Assembly: GCA_020091685.1 (NCBI GenBank)
Contig: CM034606.1
Location: 13,873,695-13,937,694 of the forward strand
Direction: 5' to 3'
DNA length: 64,000 nt
Source of the DNA: Lutjanus erythropterus
Taxonomy: Eukaryota; Chordata; Actinopteri; Lutjaniformes; Lutjanidae
Positions within the stretch are counted from its first letter, which is position 1, and the number at the start of each line of letters is the position of its first letter. The position numbers were made by a program, and so were the translations under genes. Positions 48,851 through 62,186 of this stretch are shown here, one piece after another. The notes below the pieces were generated by a model. It made no database searches and was not told where the DNA came from. It worked only from the letters and a program-made list of their open reading frames with translations.

Positions 48851-49500
48851 TACAAATACCAATGCCAAAAAAGTTGGGACGTTGTGTAAAATGTAAATAA
48901 AAACAGGATGCAATGATTTGTGAAAACTTTTGGACTTATATTCAATTAAATACAGTACAAAGATAAATATTTAACTTGCAAACTGTTACAGTCTGTATGG
49001 TCTGTTTCCTCATAAGCCCAGAGGACACAATATCCATGATTTCTGAATCGTCAGGCCACAGCACACTTTTCCACTTTAGTTTGTCGGTCAATCTCAGATG
49101 AGCTTGGGCCAAAGAGAAGTCGGCAGCATTTCTGGATTAGTCACTGGTGAAATTTAGAGTAGAAGTTGCTGAGCCATAGACGTATGGCATGAGACACATT
49201 TTAGCTGGCTAAAAAGTAAAACCTTTTTTGTTATCGTTGCGCAGGCTGCACATTCTTACACTTCATTTCCGTATAATGTTTTATCAAAACTACAGGGAGC
49301 CACAGCAGAGGGGCACGTGAGGCTCTGGAGCTGCAGGATCTCCTGAGGGGTCAAAGGTCACAGCTATTCAATATTGATTTTCAGCCTTGCCCCTACATGC
49401 AGAGATTTTTGATTCTTTGACTCTTTCTTTTAAATGATATTATGGATTGTAGATGGTGAAATTCTTAGGTTTGTTGCAGTTCTGGACTATTTGCCCCGTA
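48851..49500. mobile_element. Tc1/mariner-type transposon relic (copy 1)
   Basis: Left end ACAAATACCAATGCCAAAAA then AGTTGGGACGTTGTGTAAAA and TGTAAATAAAAACAGG, the terminal words of a very common fish DNA transposon. Internal matches to the same class include AGAGAAGTCGGCAGCATTTC and TTTTCAGCCTTGCCCCTACA. No intact transposase and no right end. Confidence 0.68.
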
Positions 49501-50284
49501 GAAGTGAAACACAATGGATGTAATCAAGCTTGCAAAGTAGGCTGACTTTAATTTTAACTGGGAATACAAATGTTCTGTGTAATGTTCATACAGAATACAT
49601 CCTACGCAAAAGTGTTAGAAGTATGATAAGGAAAAACCTAAGAACAGACCGTTGTTTGGTTCGCCATTGTTTTCTCAGGTGCTGATGAATCAGGGACCAG
49701 TGAAATGATGATGATGTAGGACCACATTTGAGTTTCCCCCCTTGAGTGTGTCGTCAGAGGAAAATGGCCATTGTGTTAATATTGTGAATCATATCCTCAG
49801 ATAGGTCTTACAGGTGTTATATCTTTCTGTCAGCGCAGCTGCTTGTGTAATGCACCAACGCCAACGACTGAAAGACGGACACATTTATTTTCCCACATCC
49901 TCCTCCACTATGCATGAGGCAGATCAATGCTGCAACATGTTTTAACAGCATTAATCTCTGCTGCCATCTCCTGGAAGAAAGCAAGAATACAAGCATCACA
50001 TTATAACAATTGCTATCATGTACCTATTATTCTTTTTTATTTAAAAAGAGAATTCAATCATTTCAGTTCCTTCTCTGGATAGTTGTGTAATAAGGAGAAG
50101 CATCCAGCCTCATTCAGTTATGTTGTTTGACTAGTTTGTGTCTGCTTGTTTGTATTAAACCCAAAAAAAAAACTTTTCTGGTAAGTAGTTTAACTTGACT
50201 GCCAAGACCTATATAAACAGGTCAGACAAGGAGGCTCAGTTATGATCTTGAAAGCAAACATATGTTGGTCACAAGGTGGAACAA
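49501..50284. other. Intergenic, nothing recognised
   Basis: No exon or named repeat seen. Confidence 0.4.
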
Positions 50285-50530
50285 TTTCATCATTTTCAGT
50301 CTGGCCGGGGCCACCAGTTGATGTCAATTAAGCCCCACTCTGCCGGGACATTTACATAAGGCTCTGGAGAGCAGCACAGAGCGCGGTTTGTTTCCCATTT
50401 TGGCAGCGGCCGTTTCCTAGATACACACAGGCCTGTTTTCAGCACCTTCAGGAGCTTTGTGTTTGACAAGCAGAAAAAAAAAGGCCTAATCCCCTCGGTT
50501 TATATTTAGTACAGTCCTCTCATTACAAGA
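50285..50530. promoter_or_regulatory. Candidate conserved regulatory element
   Basis: Complex block with GATGTCAATTAAGCCCC (NK/homeodomain-type), GCGCGGTTTGTTTCCC and ATTTACATAAGG. Repeat-free. Inference only. Confidence 0.25.
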
Positions 50531-53500
50531 AGCCTGAATCACGGGGTCGTTGGCTTGACTTATTGCCAGTTATGGTTTGAATGAATGGAAGAATGAGTGG
50601 GAGAGGTGGTCTTGGCCATGTGCAGGGCAACTTCTTCTGTGTTTTTGGATGGACTGCTGTTGCTAAAATGGCTGTTGTTTTAGTTCAGGCCTGTGACGCA
50701 GTAGTATTTCAGAATAGACCCTATTTACCGGAAAAAAAACCTGATACAAAGCTGCTTTGTAAACATATCTTCACTCGCTTAGTTTTGCTATTTAGTGAAA
50801 GTAAAACACAAGATGAAACTTTGTGTGTGCTTAGAAACTCACCTCTAGATGGCAGTAAAACTGACAGAATTATCTTGTTATGGCGAATAATGTTTCCAAG
50901 ATGGACATGTCATGTCAGTGTGTAGAAGAGAAGGGAAGAGAAGAGGTTCACTTGGTTAAATTGTGTAAAATAAGCTTTAATTTAGGGTTCTCCAACGTAT
51001 AAATGACCCCAGAGAGTTCATCACTTTTAGGCAGGCTGTAAACAGAATATTGACATTTGAAGTCATGCTTTTGTCCCAAATTCAAGCGGATGGAAGGCCA
51101 GAATTGCCCAGATATACACTGAGCGATGTTGTAGCAGCGCTGCTTGTGATGTCTCCCTCTGCTAATGAGTAACTTCTGTGTTATATAAGTTATTTATTCA
51201 TAACTAAAGTCATTTTTCATCAGGCTTGTTTCTTTATAGATTTAATTGGGGAACAGTAAACTTACCTGTGACTCCTAACAGCTCCCATTTTCCTGTCAAA
51301 ATTCATCCTTTTTGAGAATAACCCTATAAAAAGGATAGTTTGGATTATTGTTGTTCACTAAATATTTGGATTATTGTTGTAACCAACATGTAGTACTTAC
51401 CTGTGTGATTTTATTACATAGGTGCAGTAGTTGTTGTACTTTGATTCACATAAAAAAACAATTTAATCTAGTGAAACTTTAACAATAAATGCATCACAGC
51501 TTCCTGTGCGCTGATGCCCCACAGCATGCAGCTTGTGCCCTTTTTATTGTGGTCCAGGATGTTCACAAGCTAGTTGTTAATGTTGTCAGCTGCCTGCTGT
51601 TGCGGGGAACGGGTGGTGAGATCAAAACAGTAAAGTTGTGTCCATAAAACCAAAAATATAAGATGATGTATAAAACATTCTGCAGCATTAAAGGGGAACT
51701 GTGGGGTCGGGTTAGAAAATTCTGTGTTCTTCACTATGAGTGAACCACTTCACATTGTTCATAATATACTTATCCATGTCAGTATTTTTGTAACTTCACT
51801 AGCTGTCATCACTCTGTGAACAGTGATTCTCACAGCGGCGGGTTTTTTTTAAGTAAAAAAGCGTGATGAACCCACTGTGCTGTTCAGGACCAAATGGCAG
51901 ATAAAACTAGCGTCTAGCTGGTGAGAATTGTGGAGCATTTCGCAGCTAAATGCCAGATATTTACCTCAGTCAAGGAGGCTTTGTTTTAAGTTTGGTTTGT
52001 TTGTCTATTTGCCTGTGGGATTAGGCCTGCAGAAAAACTACCGGCCTGATCTGGTGGAACACTGCAGCATGAGAAGAACCCAATAAATTTTGTAGCAGAT
52101 CCAAATCACAGGGCGGTTACACAAATTATTTTTCATTTTCATTACCATTACAAGATAGATCAGTTGTAACATATATTGCAAAATACACTGAATTTGTCGT
52201 GCATGTACAAAACTTAACAACCTCCTTAAACATCACTGTAGAAATGAGTAAAGCAGGTATGTAAGAAATAAGCTATGTCTAAACTAACCTGAGCATTTTT
52301 TCAAGTCAGTATAATCGAAATACATCTGTTTAAAGGTTATTCTGGGTTAGCAATTCATTCAAGTCAAAGCATTTGATATTTGTGTTGTGTACATGACAGT
52401 GTCTTCTGGTTTTTCGCAGATGTATGTTGAGTCAGTAAGATCTGTCAGACTTGTTTGCATTCTTGAGTCTCATTCCAGGATGTCAAACACCAGCTTTCTG
52501 AGTTAGTAAAAAAGCACAGCAAAAATAATGAAGACATAGACACCACAACTACACTAGTATGTAAAATACATACATAATAAATGCAGCTGGGATTTTGACA
52601 TTTCAGTTAGGCACACCCATATTTTTGACCTAATTATAGTCCAATAGTTTTGGAAATATATCCAGACATGGAGATTTGCAGATCATAGATGACTGGACCA
52701 GTGGCCTTTGCAGAGGTCTGTGCTTGTGCCCTTGTAGTTTTCTGAGGAGTTGGCAATGACACAAACAGAGTAAAAGGGTGAGTAAATATTGGACTTAACA
52801 TTCATAAGGCAGACACAAACGCCCAAATAAATGCTAATGCTTTTGACTGCTTGCAAAAAGTTTTGTTATAACAAATAAAAGCTGGTAATATATGAAATAT
52901 GGTGCTTACAGTCTGTTTTCACTGCCCCCAGTAGCCAAAAAATCAATTTAAACAGGGATACAAGGGACAGGATTTACATTTGTCTCTATTTATTTTCTTT
53001 AGTTTGAAGGTTTCGACCATAGAATTTCAAAGTTACATGATGAGAAATGTTCTGAAAATAGTACGGGAAATGAGTTGAAGCAAGAACGGTTTTACCAGTC
53101 AGTCCCCCTTGAACTAAAAATGATTTAGGTCATCAGTAGCCTCTTTCAGAAAATAACTGACCTTTGTCCCAGTAGAATAACGTGCTCCAAATTAATTGGT
53201 AAGGGAGGATAAATTAGTATGGGGCGATATTATAAAGCACCCAGTGGGAGCTCCAAAATAGGCCTCCTCGCAGTGGGATCCACTCTGGCCAAGAGAGAAA
53301 GAGAGGTGGAGAAATATGCCAAAGATTTAAGGCTACAGCCGAGGCAGAAAAGGCTAACTTTGTGAACTGATCTCAGTAAAATAATATGACTGGATTACCT
53401 GAAGCCCTGAGCTTCTCATGGTCCTCATGTCCACTTTTTTGCTTGGGGAAAACTGGGGAATTTTGTCTGAAAAAGAATTGCCTGCTGCAGTTTCTACTGC

Positions 53501-54086
53501 TGCCAAATAGCCCTAAAAATCTGTCATTGCAGGCATGTTAAGGGGTATTAAACTCGCTATTAGCATAAACTCAAACTGCTTTGTAGTGGTACTTTCTCCT
53601 GTGAAAATGATTTCACTGATTGTGAGCCACAGATCACATCATCTTTTAAAGACCCCCTCTAGATATATTTGAAGATATACAGTATAAACTATCCTGCTGA
53701 AATTGAATTAAGTTACTTCTGCAGGCAGGATTATGGCTTCATTTTTTGTCTGTAAATGAAATCTTAAAGATCTCCTCTCTTTTTTTAAATGTTTATGTTC
53801 ACTAAAATGTCTGACCATAGATGTGTATGGATACTTAAGTTTTCCACTAGAGAGGTGTTTTCACATTCCTATACTGAAGAAGAAGATGTCTGAGCACTTC
53901 CCTAAAATCTGAGATTCAAATGCAGCCAGACAAGCCAGATTCGGTTCATAATAAATATGAAAGCAAATCTCGGTCTGGTATGCAAAATCCACTGGCAAAT
54001 AAACGTGAACCCTCCAGCGCAGAGCGTGCTTGTCAGCGCAGAGAGCGGGAGTTAGCATTCACTGTGTCAGTCACTGCCAGTTACAA
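50531..54086. other. Intergenic, no gene recognised
   Basis: 3.5 kb without supportable exons. A 16-nt word TTTGGATTATTGTTGT occurs twice at about 51340 and 51365, a small local duplication. Confidence 0.4.
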
Positions 54087-55540
54087 TAGGATGACCATAT
54101 TTTCAAAACCCTAAAATCAGACCCTGAATTGTACAGTATACTCATGCACACAGCACATGTATGTGCTTATGCATGCACTCAGGTGTTTTCATCAGAATGG
54201 GGGACCATTTTTTTTGTGATCGTGCACAGACTCACTCAGTCACGCACACACACGCACAGTGACTGCATGATCCCCACCAGACGATACTTACTTAGGGTGC
54301 ATTTAAAATAGGTGGAGGCGCACTAGTATCCACAGTGTGGGCCGGCAACAGTGAAAAATAGTGTAGGTGTTCTGGGTCTGAGTGTGGTCCCTGATGAACA
54401 GATTATGCTAGAACACAGCTGGAAACAGTTGTAAACAGTGAATAAAGCATGTCGTTCCTTTTCAGCCACGGTTTGCTTTATGAGTCAGAACAGCAAGAAA
54501 CAGGAGGAAGGTCAGTAAATCAGTCTGCATTGATATATGAATGAATGCGGGTGATTCTTACAGTATCTGCCGTCCACAGCTGCTTTATATTGTATGAAAA
54601 GCTTCTCCTTCAGTTTATGAAATCCCTGCAGCATCTGCAGCGGGACTGACATGTTGATAAATCCACAGCTTCTGAGAAGTCCAGCACCAGATCTCAGAGC
54701 CTGTTACACACGGCCACTCAGTGTTTATTAAAAAGCCTAAAAATAACACCAGGCTGCTACAGTATAACCATACTGAATTCTACACACGTCAGACTGGTCT
54801 GTTATAACTTGATATTCTGCTGTCTCATGAAGGACATCAGGTTTCCTTCTTTTTCACAAAAGTAGGTCATGTTTTATCCTTGAAATACGATGACACTGCT
54901 GTATATCATTAATGTATAAGGAGACATACAGTAGCGTTATTGTTAAAATAGTGACAGCCCAATGAAATCATCACCAAATCAATATCTTTAGTTTTTTATT
55001 TCTGTCAGTCATTACCTGATGGAAATCATACTCCATCCGCAGATTTGCAGTGATGATTCATGTCATGATGCTTTAAAACATCCAGGCGTTTCCTGAGGTA
55101 CAGCTTTCTGTTTGATAAGCTGCGGTTGTCACTTTTAAAGGACCGTCAACACCAAGAACTGTAACTTTAACTAGACTCCACCATCCACTTGAGTTAGAAC
55201 GATTTTTAAAATTAGATTTTTACAGTTACAGTTACAGGTGGATGGTCTTTAACTGTTATTGACACACGGAGATGCACAATCTGTGCCTAAAATCTACCAC
55301 CTTACTCTTGGCATTTATTATTGAAATTTCAACTGATGGTGCAAAAAGTTGAACTTAAGGTACATTGCGTGCTGTTGCATCCTTGTAGAACCTGTTTAAT
55401 TGTGGTTAAAAACAGGACAATTTGGTAGCGAATGTTGAAAACCAGGACATTTTAGTATTTTACAGATATTTGCCAGGACTCGGGACACCCTGGTTGAAAT
55501 TGGGACAGTCCCAAACAAACTGGGATGACTGGTCACTGTA
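54087..55540. mobile_element. Possible hAT-like element, TAGGRTGACCATATTTTC family
   Basis: Left end TAGGATGACCATATTTTC. The right end, reverse-complemented, is TACAGTGACCAGTCATC, sharing the TGACCA core. Flanking octamers AGTTACAA (54079-54086) and GCTTACAA (55541-55548) share TTACAA. CCAGGACATTTTAG and GGGACAGTCCCA words near the right end are typical of the family. No transposase frame. Confidence 0.45.
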
Positions 55541-55548
55541 GCTTACAA

Positions 55549-56092
55549 GTTAACATGCTAACAAACAACACACAAATAAAAGATGCTAACTGCACTTAGC
55601 CTACCATTCTGATACATCTGCTAGTCACTGATTTTGGTGCACTGGGTCTTTCCTCTGATGCCAGTGCTAGCCGTCTTGATACACACTGCTTGTTTATCAG
55701 TGAACCAAGGGCAGGCAGCAGCGGTGGGCGGGGCCTGAGGCCAAATCCAGACTCTCTCAATGTGGGAGAAAGTGTAGATGTGCCTCCAGGTGTTTTTTGT
55801 TGTTCTTGTTGAAATCTTTTTATGTGGGGAAAATCATGTTAAACAAAGTTTTAATCATAGCAGAGTTTAAAACGTGCCTGGAGGGAAATTTGAGAGAGAA
55901 TTTTCAACTAGATAATCCTCAGGTAATACAAATTATGGTTCACTAAAGGAAACATGGAACAGTGTTGTTCAAACAATCTGAAACTACTGTGGGCAAACAT
56001 TTTATTCAAATGATATGGAAATATATCAGACAGACACAAATGATCCTGGAATGACTCAGAGATAAACCTTCATCCATATCCATCGCTCAAAG
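55549..56092. other. Intergenic, nothing recognised
   Basis: No exon or named repeat seen. Confidence 0.4.

Positions 56093-56120
<28 letters not shown>
56093..56120 (+). repeat. (AC)14 microsatellite
   Basis: Uninterrupted AC array. Confidence 0.96.
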
Positions 56121-56125
<5 letters not shown>

Positions 56126-56525
56126 CTCTCCCTCTGCGGTACAAAAGTGCACGCAGACCTCCCTTCCACTAATGAAACAGTTTTCTCATGCTGAATTCCC
56201 ATGCTGACAAAGCTGGCTCTCTGGGGATACATACATCAGGTCTACATGACTGATTCCTGAGTGAGGCTGGAGATAAAGCTTCATGTCGAGCGAGTCTTAA
56301 TACATCATTACATGGCTGAATCCCCGCTCCTTTGGAGACATGAGAAAGCCTGATTATTTCCAGGTTTGCCTATTTTTAGATAAGCGAATTTAAGCAGTAG
56401 AGAGATCGGGGTCAAAGTGCACATACTTGCTTGCAGTCTGGAATTCCAACATAATTTTTTCCATTACCCAGAGTGCAGAAGGAGGGGCTTCTGGTCAGTG
56501 CGTAGAACTTCTTTATCAGCAGCAG

Positions 56526-56551
56526 ACACACACACACACACACACACACAA
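56526..56551 (+). repeat. (AC)13 microsatellite
   Basis: Uninterrupted AC array after GCAG. Confidence 0.96.
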
Positions 56552-56904
56552 ACTTTGTTACCCCCTCCTTACGTCCCCCCTGTGGGATATCCTGCCTAGA
56601 GCTAACGGTGTAGTATTTACTGACGCTCATGGAACACATTACCTGAGTTGTTATCTGTGTGCACACAGACCTCCACACATATTTGTCCTGTTATTTTTAG
56701 GTCCATTTCCACTTGCTCTCCCTTCAAGCTGTTTGATTAGCAGGAAGAAAAGTGTTGGAGGCATGCAAGTCCCGCAAGAAGAAACAATCTCAAAGTCTAA
56801 GATGACAGCTGGGATACAGGTGCCTGGAAATTGATGGTTTGTCTGGAATCAAGTTTTGAAGTAAGAGTTCACACACTTATTCGCTGTCTTGGCGAGGTCT
56901 CTAA

Positions 56905-57412
56905 AGCAGGAGCACCACTAAAGCTCACTAATTAGCATTACACATTAAAGTAGTTTGTTTAAAGGTCGAGTTTGTGACTCTGGAGAAAGATAGCTGATTG
57001 TTTTGTCTCATTCTCATGTCATCATTTCCGGACACTTCAGATTGGCACCTGGAATCAACCTATTAGACTCAATAATCAATTATCTTTCTCCAGAATTGCT
57101 TACTCCACCTTTAATACACAAACCAACAGAAATGTAAAAGCAATAACCAAATGTGGTTTTACTCAGGGTTACATGTTGTAACTATTTCTTGGCTGAGAGC
57201 CGTGACTTTCCTGCAGTGTTGTCATCACTACAAGGTTGCTAGGCAGCCAGCAGAGACTCACGTCCCCCGTTATAAAACCACAACTTGCCAGTGAACATTT
57301 AAGCTAACTGGCGGCCGGCCCCAGCTACATATTTAAGACATGAGAGTGGTATCAGTATCCTCATCTATCTCCTCGCAAGAACACGAACAAGCTCATTTAT
57401 CAAAATGTTGAC
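56905..57412. repeat. Foldback/MITE repeat, copy 3 (partial)
   Basis: Has AGGAGCACCACTAAAGCTCA and CTAATTAGCATTACACATTA on the left and ACATGAGAGTGGTATCAGTA then ATCAAAATGTTGACCCATTT on the right, as in the repeat at 3070-4191. The centre contains TTTCTTGGCTGAGAGCCGTG and a GTTGCTAGGCAGCC block. It has internal deletions. Confidence 0.58.
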
Positions 57413-58945
57413 CCATTTCCGAGTTGGAACTGTTCCAGAAGTAAAATAGTTTGCAGACAGTTGTTAGCGGGGGAATTTCCCCCTCTCTGCTCTTGAATTT
57501 GATTGGATTTTCAGCACACAGGATGGAACAGATGATCATGGTTGCATATTTCTGCCTTATTAGTGATATTGCTAGTTAACAAACCTACCTGCATCTGAGC
57601 TTTCAAATGAATCTTTATTGATGCGCACAGTGTGAACACACAGTTTGTGGCTTGTCTAAACATTTTGTCATAATTTTTTGGTGGACAATGCACAAGAAAA
57701 ATTAATAGAGGGTGAGACAAACAGCCATGATGGCACTGGGCCGACTTTGATTGATGATGATTTCAAAGTCGGATTATTTCCTACTGAAATTAACATAGAG
57801 ATTCATGGGGAGGAGGACAAAAAATCAGACTGTTCTGCTCAAGCTCAACATCCCTAACCCCTAATCCGTATGTTAGAATTAAGGCCTAATTATTGTGCTA
57901 GAAACGGTTATTTCAAGACAAAGCATTGGAATTTGTACCTCTTTATTCAAATTTTATTTAGGAATATGCCTCCCCTCTGTTCTTTTCACAAATCTCACAC
58001 TTTTAAGACAGGAGTTGATGCTAAAAATCTGTTTCGCAAGCACTTAGCAGTTCTTCTCCTATCCCTCAATAAAATTCACTATTGAATAAAATTATGTGCA
58101 ACCTCTAGAACAAAATACCAGGGGAGAGTAGACAGCCCAGTACAGAGAAAGTAGACAGAAGCTCATGAGAGTAGACAGTCCCAGGGGACCAGCATGTCAG
58201 CAGTTATCTCACAAGCTAAGAGTAGTTTAGTCCTGTGAGTAGTCACTATGTCAACACATGGATGAATTTCGCCCTGCCACTTTCTGGAATTCCCCAAAAC
58301 GTTGCACTATCCCTCTTAACATTAGCTTCATTTGTTATTTCACGCTTGGCTTGTTAAGCTCTTCGTCTAATGACTCGGCACCGACTTCATTTTCCCCTCC
58401 TCGCTCCTCTGTCCTCCTCATCCTTCATCTATCCTTTTCTTCCTTCTTCTTCTGCCTATTAAGGACACGGCTTTTTCAGCTTTGTCTTCTTTCAACCTCC
58501 TCCTGAGCAAAACCATTAACTCTCAGTCTTCCGACCCCAGCATGACTTACTGTAAGCATATATGGTTAACTTTATGACAAACACTCGTCAGTCAGACTGA
58601 GGCTGTTCCAGTACAGTCCACACAGTCTAAAGCTATAATGGTACCAAGTTTACTGTAATACATTCAACAAAAGACATGTTATCTAGTTTAGATTGTTATC
58701 AAGGGTGGACTGATCCCTTTTAATTAAAACTCTGTACATATACACACCATAGGACTGGCACTGATCTCTTCCCTGTGAGTGTTATCATCATCCTCTTCAT
58801 GTGTCTGGATGACTGGTTATAGATATTCTGCGACATATCATGTTCACACAAACAGAACATGGCGAAACAGCACATAAATAAACATACACTCATACAAACA
58901 CAACCATGATATGGGCGTCACAGAAAGATACACACTCTCTCTCCT
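57413..58945. other. Intergenic, no gene recognised
   Basis: No supportable exon. Pyrimidine-rich at 58380-58510. Confidence 0.4.
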
Positions 58946-58989
58946 CACACACGCACGCACACACATGCACACACACGCACACACACACT
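58946..58989 (+). repeat. Imperfect CA microsatellite
   Basis: CACACACGCACGCACACACA-type array with G and T interruptions. Confidence 0.93.
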
Positions 58990-59092
58990 CTCCCATGCCA
59001 GACACAGCTGTGAGCGCTCTCGTTTTGGCGATAATCTCTCAGCTCTCTTCAAAGACTCTTAGTGAGCCATGACCGTGCCCCCCCCCCTTCCC

Positions 59093-59095
<3 letters not shown>

Positions 59096-59159
<64 letters not shown>
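59096..59159 (+). repeat. (AC)32 microsatellite
   Basis: 64 nt of uninterrupted AC, preceded by a C-rich homopolymer run at about 59076-59088. Confidence 0.98.
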
Positions 59160-59162
<3 letters not shown>

Positions 59163-59288
59163 GTTGATGTTGTAGCTGTATGAGCCATCGTTTAGCCATC
59201 TGAGGATTGCCACCGTTCCCTCCTGTCATCTCTGCACAGCTGGACGCTCACTGAATGTGGTGACATTCAGTACAATTCACACAAAATA

Positions 59289-60310
59289 TACAAACCCCAA
59301 TTCCGAGGTCGTCTGAGATGGACTGACCGAAGGTGGTAAAGTGTGCTGTGGTCTGATGAGTCCACGCTGAAATCATGGAAGTCATGTCCTCGAGGCTATA
59401 AAGGACCATCCAGGCTGTTACTAGCTCAAAGTTCAAAAGCCAGCATGTGTGACGGTACTGAGAGGTGAAGTCACACCCCGACCAATCTGCCCCATGGGAC
59501 CTTACTTAGGAAAAAAACATGAACAGCTGTCAATGAAGAGAGACAAATAATGTTTTGCCCTTGTTTTAACTGTGCCATGAATTACACACATGATTTAAAA
59601 GATAGTTTTACAAGTCAAGACAGTCACAGTTTGAGGTAGGTTTGTAATAGGTCAGTTTTGTCTGAAACCAGTGAACTACATCTCTCGTCTCACACAATAT
59701 ATGTCATCAACATCTCTTGCGGCGTTATCTTGGTTGAGTAATCTTTCTAAATTTGTATCTTTGCAGTCTTATACTTCAACAGTTTTTTATGACAGGCACA
59801 GACATCTGTAAAAGCACCACTGATGCTTAAAGGTGTATACAGGCTATGGAGCAACATACACTGCCAGTCAGATGACGTCTTTTTCGGGGACATCAGCAAG
59901 ACAATGCCGAGACACAGTCTGCATGTGTTTCAACGCTGTGTTTTTGCAGTGAAGGAGTGAGTGTACTAGACTGGCCTTCCTGCAGTCCAGAACTGAAAAT
60001 GTGTGGTGAATTATGAAGCGCAAAACTATGACAGCAGAGACCTCAGAGCACCTGAAGTCAAGCAAAAAAAACAGTGTCCACAGTTTCCAAATGCTTACTA
60101 AGTGCTGTTAAAGTAAAAGGTGATGTAACACAGTGGTAAACATGCCCCTGTCAGAACTTTCTTGGACGTGATGCAGGCATCAAATTCAGAATGAGTGCAT
60201 ATTTACAAAAACAAAACATTAAATATCTTGTCTCTGTATGGGCATTCTAAGAAATATGTGTCAGAATGTTTCACACAGTGTCCCAACTTTTTTGGGAGTT
60301 TGTGTTTGTA
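59289..60310 (+). mobile_element. Tc1/mariner-type transposon relic with transposase remnant (copy 2)
   Basis: Left end TACAAACCCCAATTCC and right end TCCCAACTTTTTTGGGAGTT then TGTTTGTA form the terminal repeats. Between them the plus strand keeps fragments of a DDE transposase gene: QQDNA at about 59898, LDWPSCSPEL at about 59968, then ENVW followed by a stop and IMKRK in another frame. A deletion has removed the segment between the SP and EN motifs. Several stops and frameshifts; clearly dead. Shares GCATCAAATTCAGAATGAGT and TATCTTGTCTCTGTA with other fish members. Confidence 0.8.
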
Positions 60311-62005
60311 TTATAGCAGCGAGAAGCCTAAAGATTTACGTAAACTCAGTGAATAAAGCGAGCTCTCGCTCTGATTCTGTTAACTCATCTGTCCTTTTTG
60401 GAAGAGGAGCTCACTGCACTGTTATCCAGCGTGTCATATGCCTGCCCTATGCAGTTGACCTCGAGCTACCTTTGACTGAAGTGAGCTATTTATGGTCCCA
60501 GGCTCCCTCAAAATCATCAGGGGAGATCACATCATGCTGCGTGAAAGCATGTCTGTAATTAATAGATGATGACCTGTGAATGATGCAGAAGAGTCACGCT
60601 GTGCTTCTGCCAGATGTTTGGTTACGGACGCTAAAAGGTGACAGAAAACATCACTGATCATTTTTCTTCTTAAAATTTGGCTGATGACCACGGCTGTCAG
60701 CCCACTGCCTTCAAACAGGTGGACACAACATATTTTAGAGCACAAAATCAAATTTATCTCTGCTTACTGTCATCAGATATACTCTTCAGCCTAAGTTAGC
60801 ATTTTTCCATATGAGGTGAGGTTACTCCCATTTCTCCAGCTCTGTCCTAAGCCTTGTGTCAGTAAACAGGTGAGCTAATGCTGAATGAGCAATTTGTTGT
60901 CAACCAACAGGTTTTGTGAAGCCAGGAAAGGCTGATATAATCTAATTCCCATTCACAATAATCCCCTACACAAGGGCTTGGCACTCCTCAAAATCCAGTC
61001 ATGCACACAGATTTGGTTTCCACTCAATATGAAAATTTCCAAGATCTTCTTGCCAAAACCTAAACAGGAAATCTTTTGATCTTAAGAATGCGTGTTCACA
61101 TTTGGCGAAGGGTTGTCTGAGTGTATTTAATGAAAACATGCAATGGAAAGGGCAATTACAGTCTGAATTCTGTAGCACAACATGTCAGGATGTGAGTCAG
61201 GTCTGCCAATGCTGATTGAGCCCAGTCACTTAGATTAGTGTGATAACTATCTGCTGTTTGGCATCCACAAGGTCGCAGAGGTTCCTGTCAAGGCTAATCA
61301 TAGGTGTGATGATGACGTATCCATAGTGATGAAAATCACACCTGTTGTCTTAAACCTTTATTTTGATTGAAATTTGGAAGGCACTGAAGCAGACTACATT
61401 AGAGATTTTAAGTGGGGTTCAATTTCAGTTCAAGTGTATGCAATATATAGAATATTTCCACCACTTTACCAGCCTTTTCTGAAGGGAAACTGCTATTATG
61501 GAAGCCAAATATTGCTATCTCCAAGGCAACCAGACTCCTGAAGGAAAAACAGTAATTTTACCACATAGAAAACAAGAGGGCCTTGATTTGTTAGATTGTT
61601 TGGGTTATTGTGTGTCTTCGGTTTAAAAGATCTTATGTTCTGTGGGGTAAAATGACTCTTTTTTCCCCTAATGAGTCTGGTTGCTTTGGAGAGAGCTATA
61701 ATTTGCTTACACAGTGGAAGTTTCCCATTTGAAAAGGTTGTCTGACGGCAAAATAAAGTGGTGAAAATATTCTAAATATAGCGTACACTTAAACTGTTTT
61801 TTTGGATTTTGTAATCATCTAAAATATGTTTTGCTGCTGACATGTTACACGGCAGTAAAGTGCTCAGCATCCATGCTGGTACTTGTCCAAAGTGGGGGTG
61901 TGCTGACTGGCATCTACTGCAGGCAATACACTGACAACTGATAAGTACATAAGTAAAACCTCACTTAAAATAATTTGAACTGTCCCTTAAACAAATTGTT
62001 CAGTT
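60311..62005. other. Intergenic, no gene recognised
   Basis: No supportable exon. 60330-60560 is complex, repeat-free sequence that could be regulatory. Confidence 0.4.
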
Positions 62006-62094
62006 CAAGACAAGACAAGACAAGACAAGACAAGATAAGATAAGATAAGATAAGATAAGATAAGATAAGATAAGATAAGATAAGATAAGATAAG
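62006..62094 (+). repeat. Pentanucleotide array (CAAGA)6(TAAGA)11
   Basis: Six CAAGA units (62006-62035) switch without interruption to eleven TAAGA units (62036-62090), then TAAGCTTTAA. The array followed by AAGCTTTAACATACTTGTTG and GGGAAATTTGTC resembles the tail region of a widespread fish retroposon. Confidence 0.96.
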
Positions 62095-62186
62095 CTTTAA
62101 CATACTTGTTGGGAAATTTGTCCTGTCCTGCAGTTCCACAGAAGATAAAATCAATCATAGTATATAATGAAAGAAAAGACGTCAGT

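Noticed and set aside
62006..62094. CRISPR-like array
   Set aside because: It is a simple pentanucleotide microsatellite without spacers, in a eukaryotic genome.
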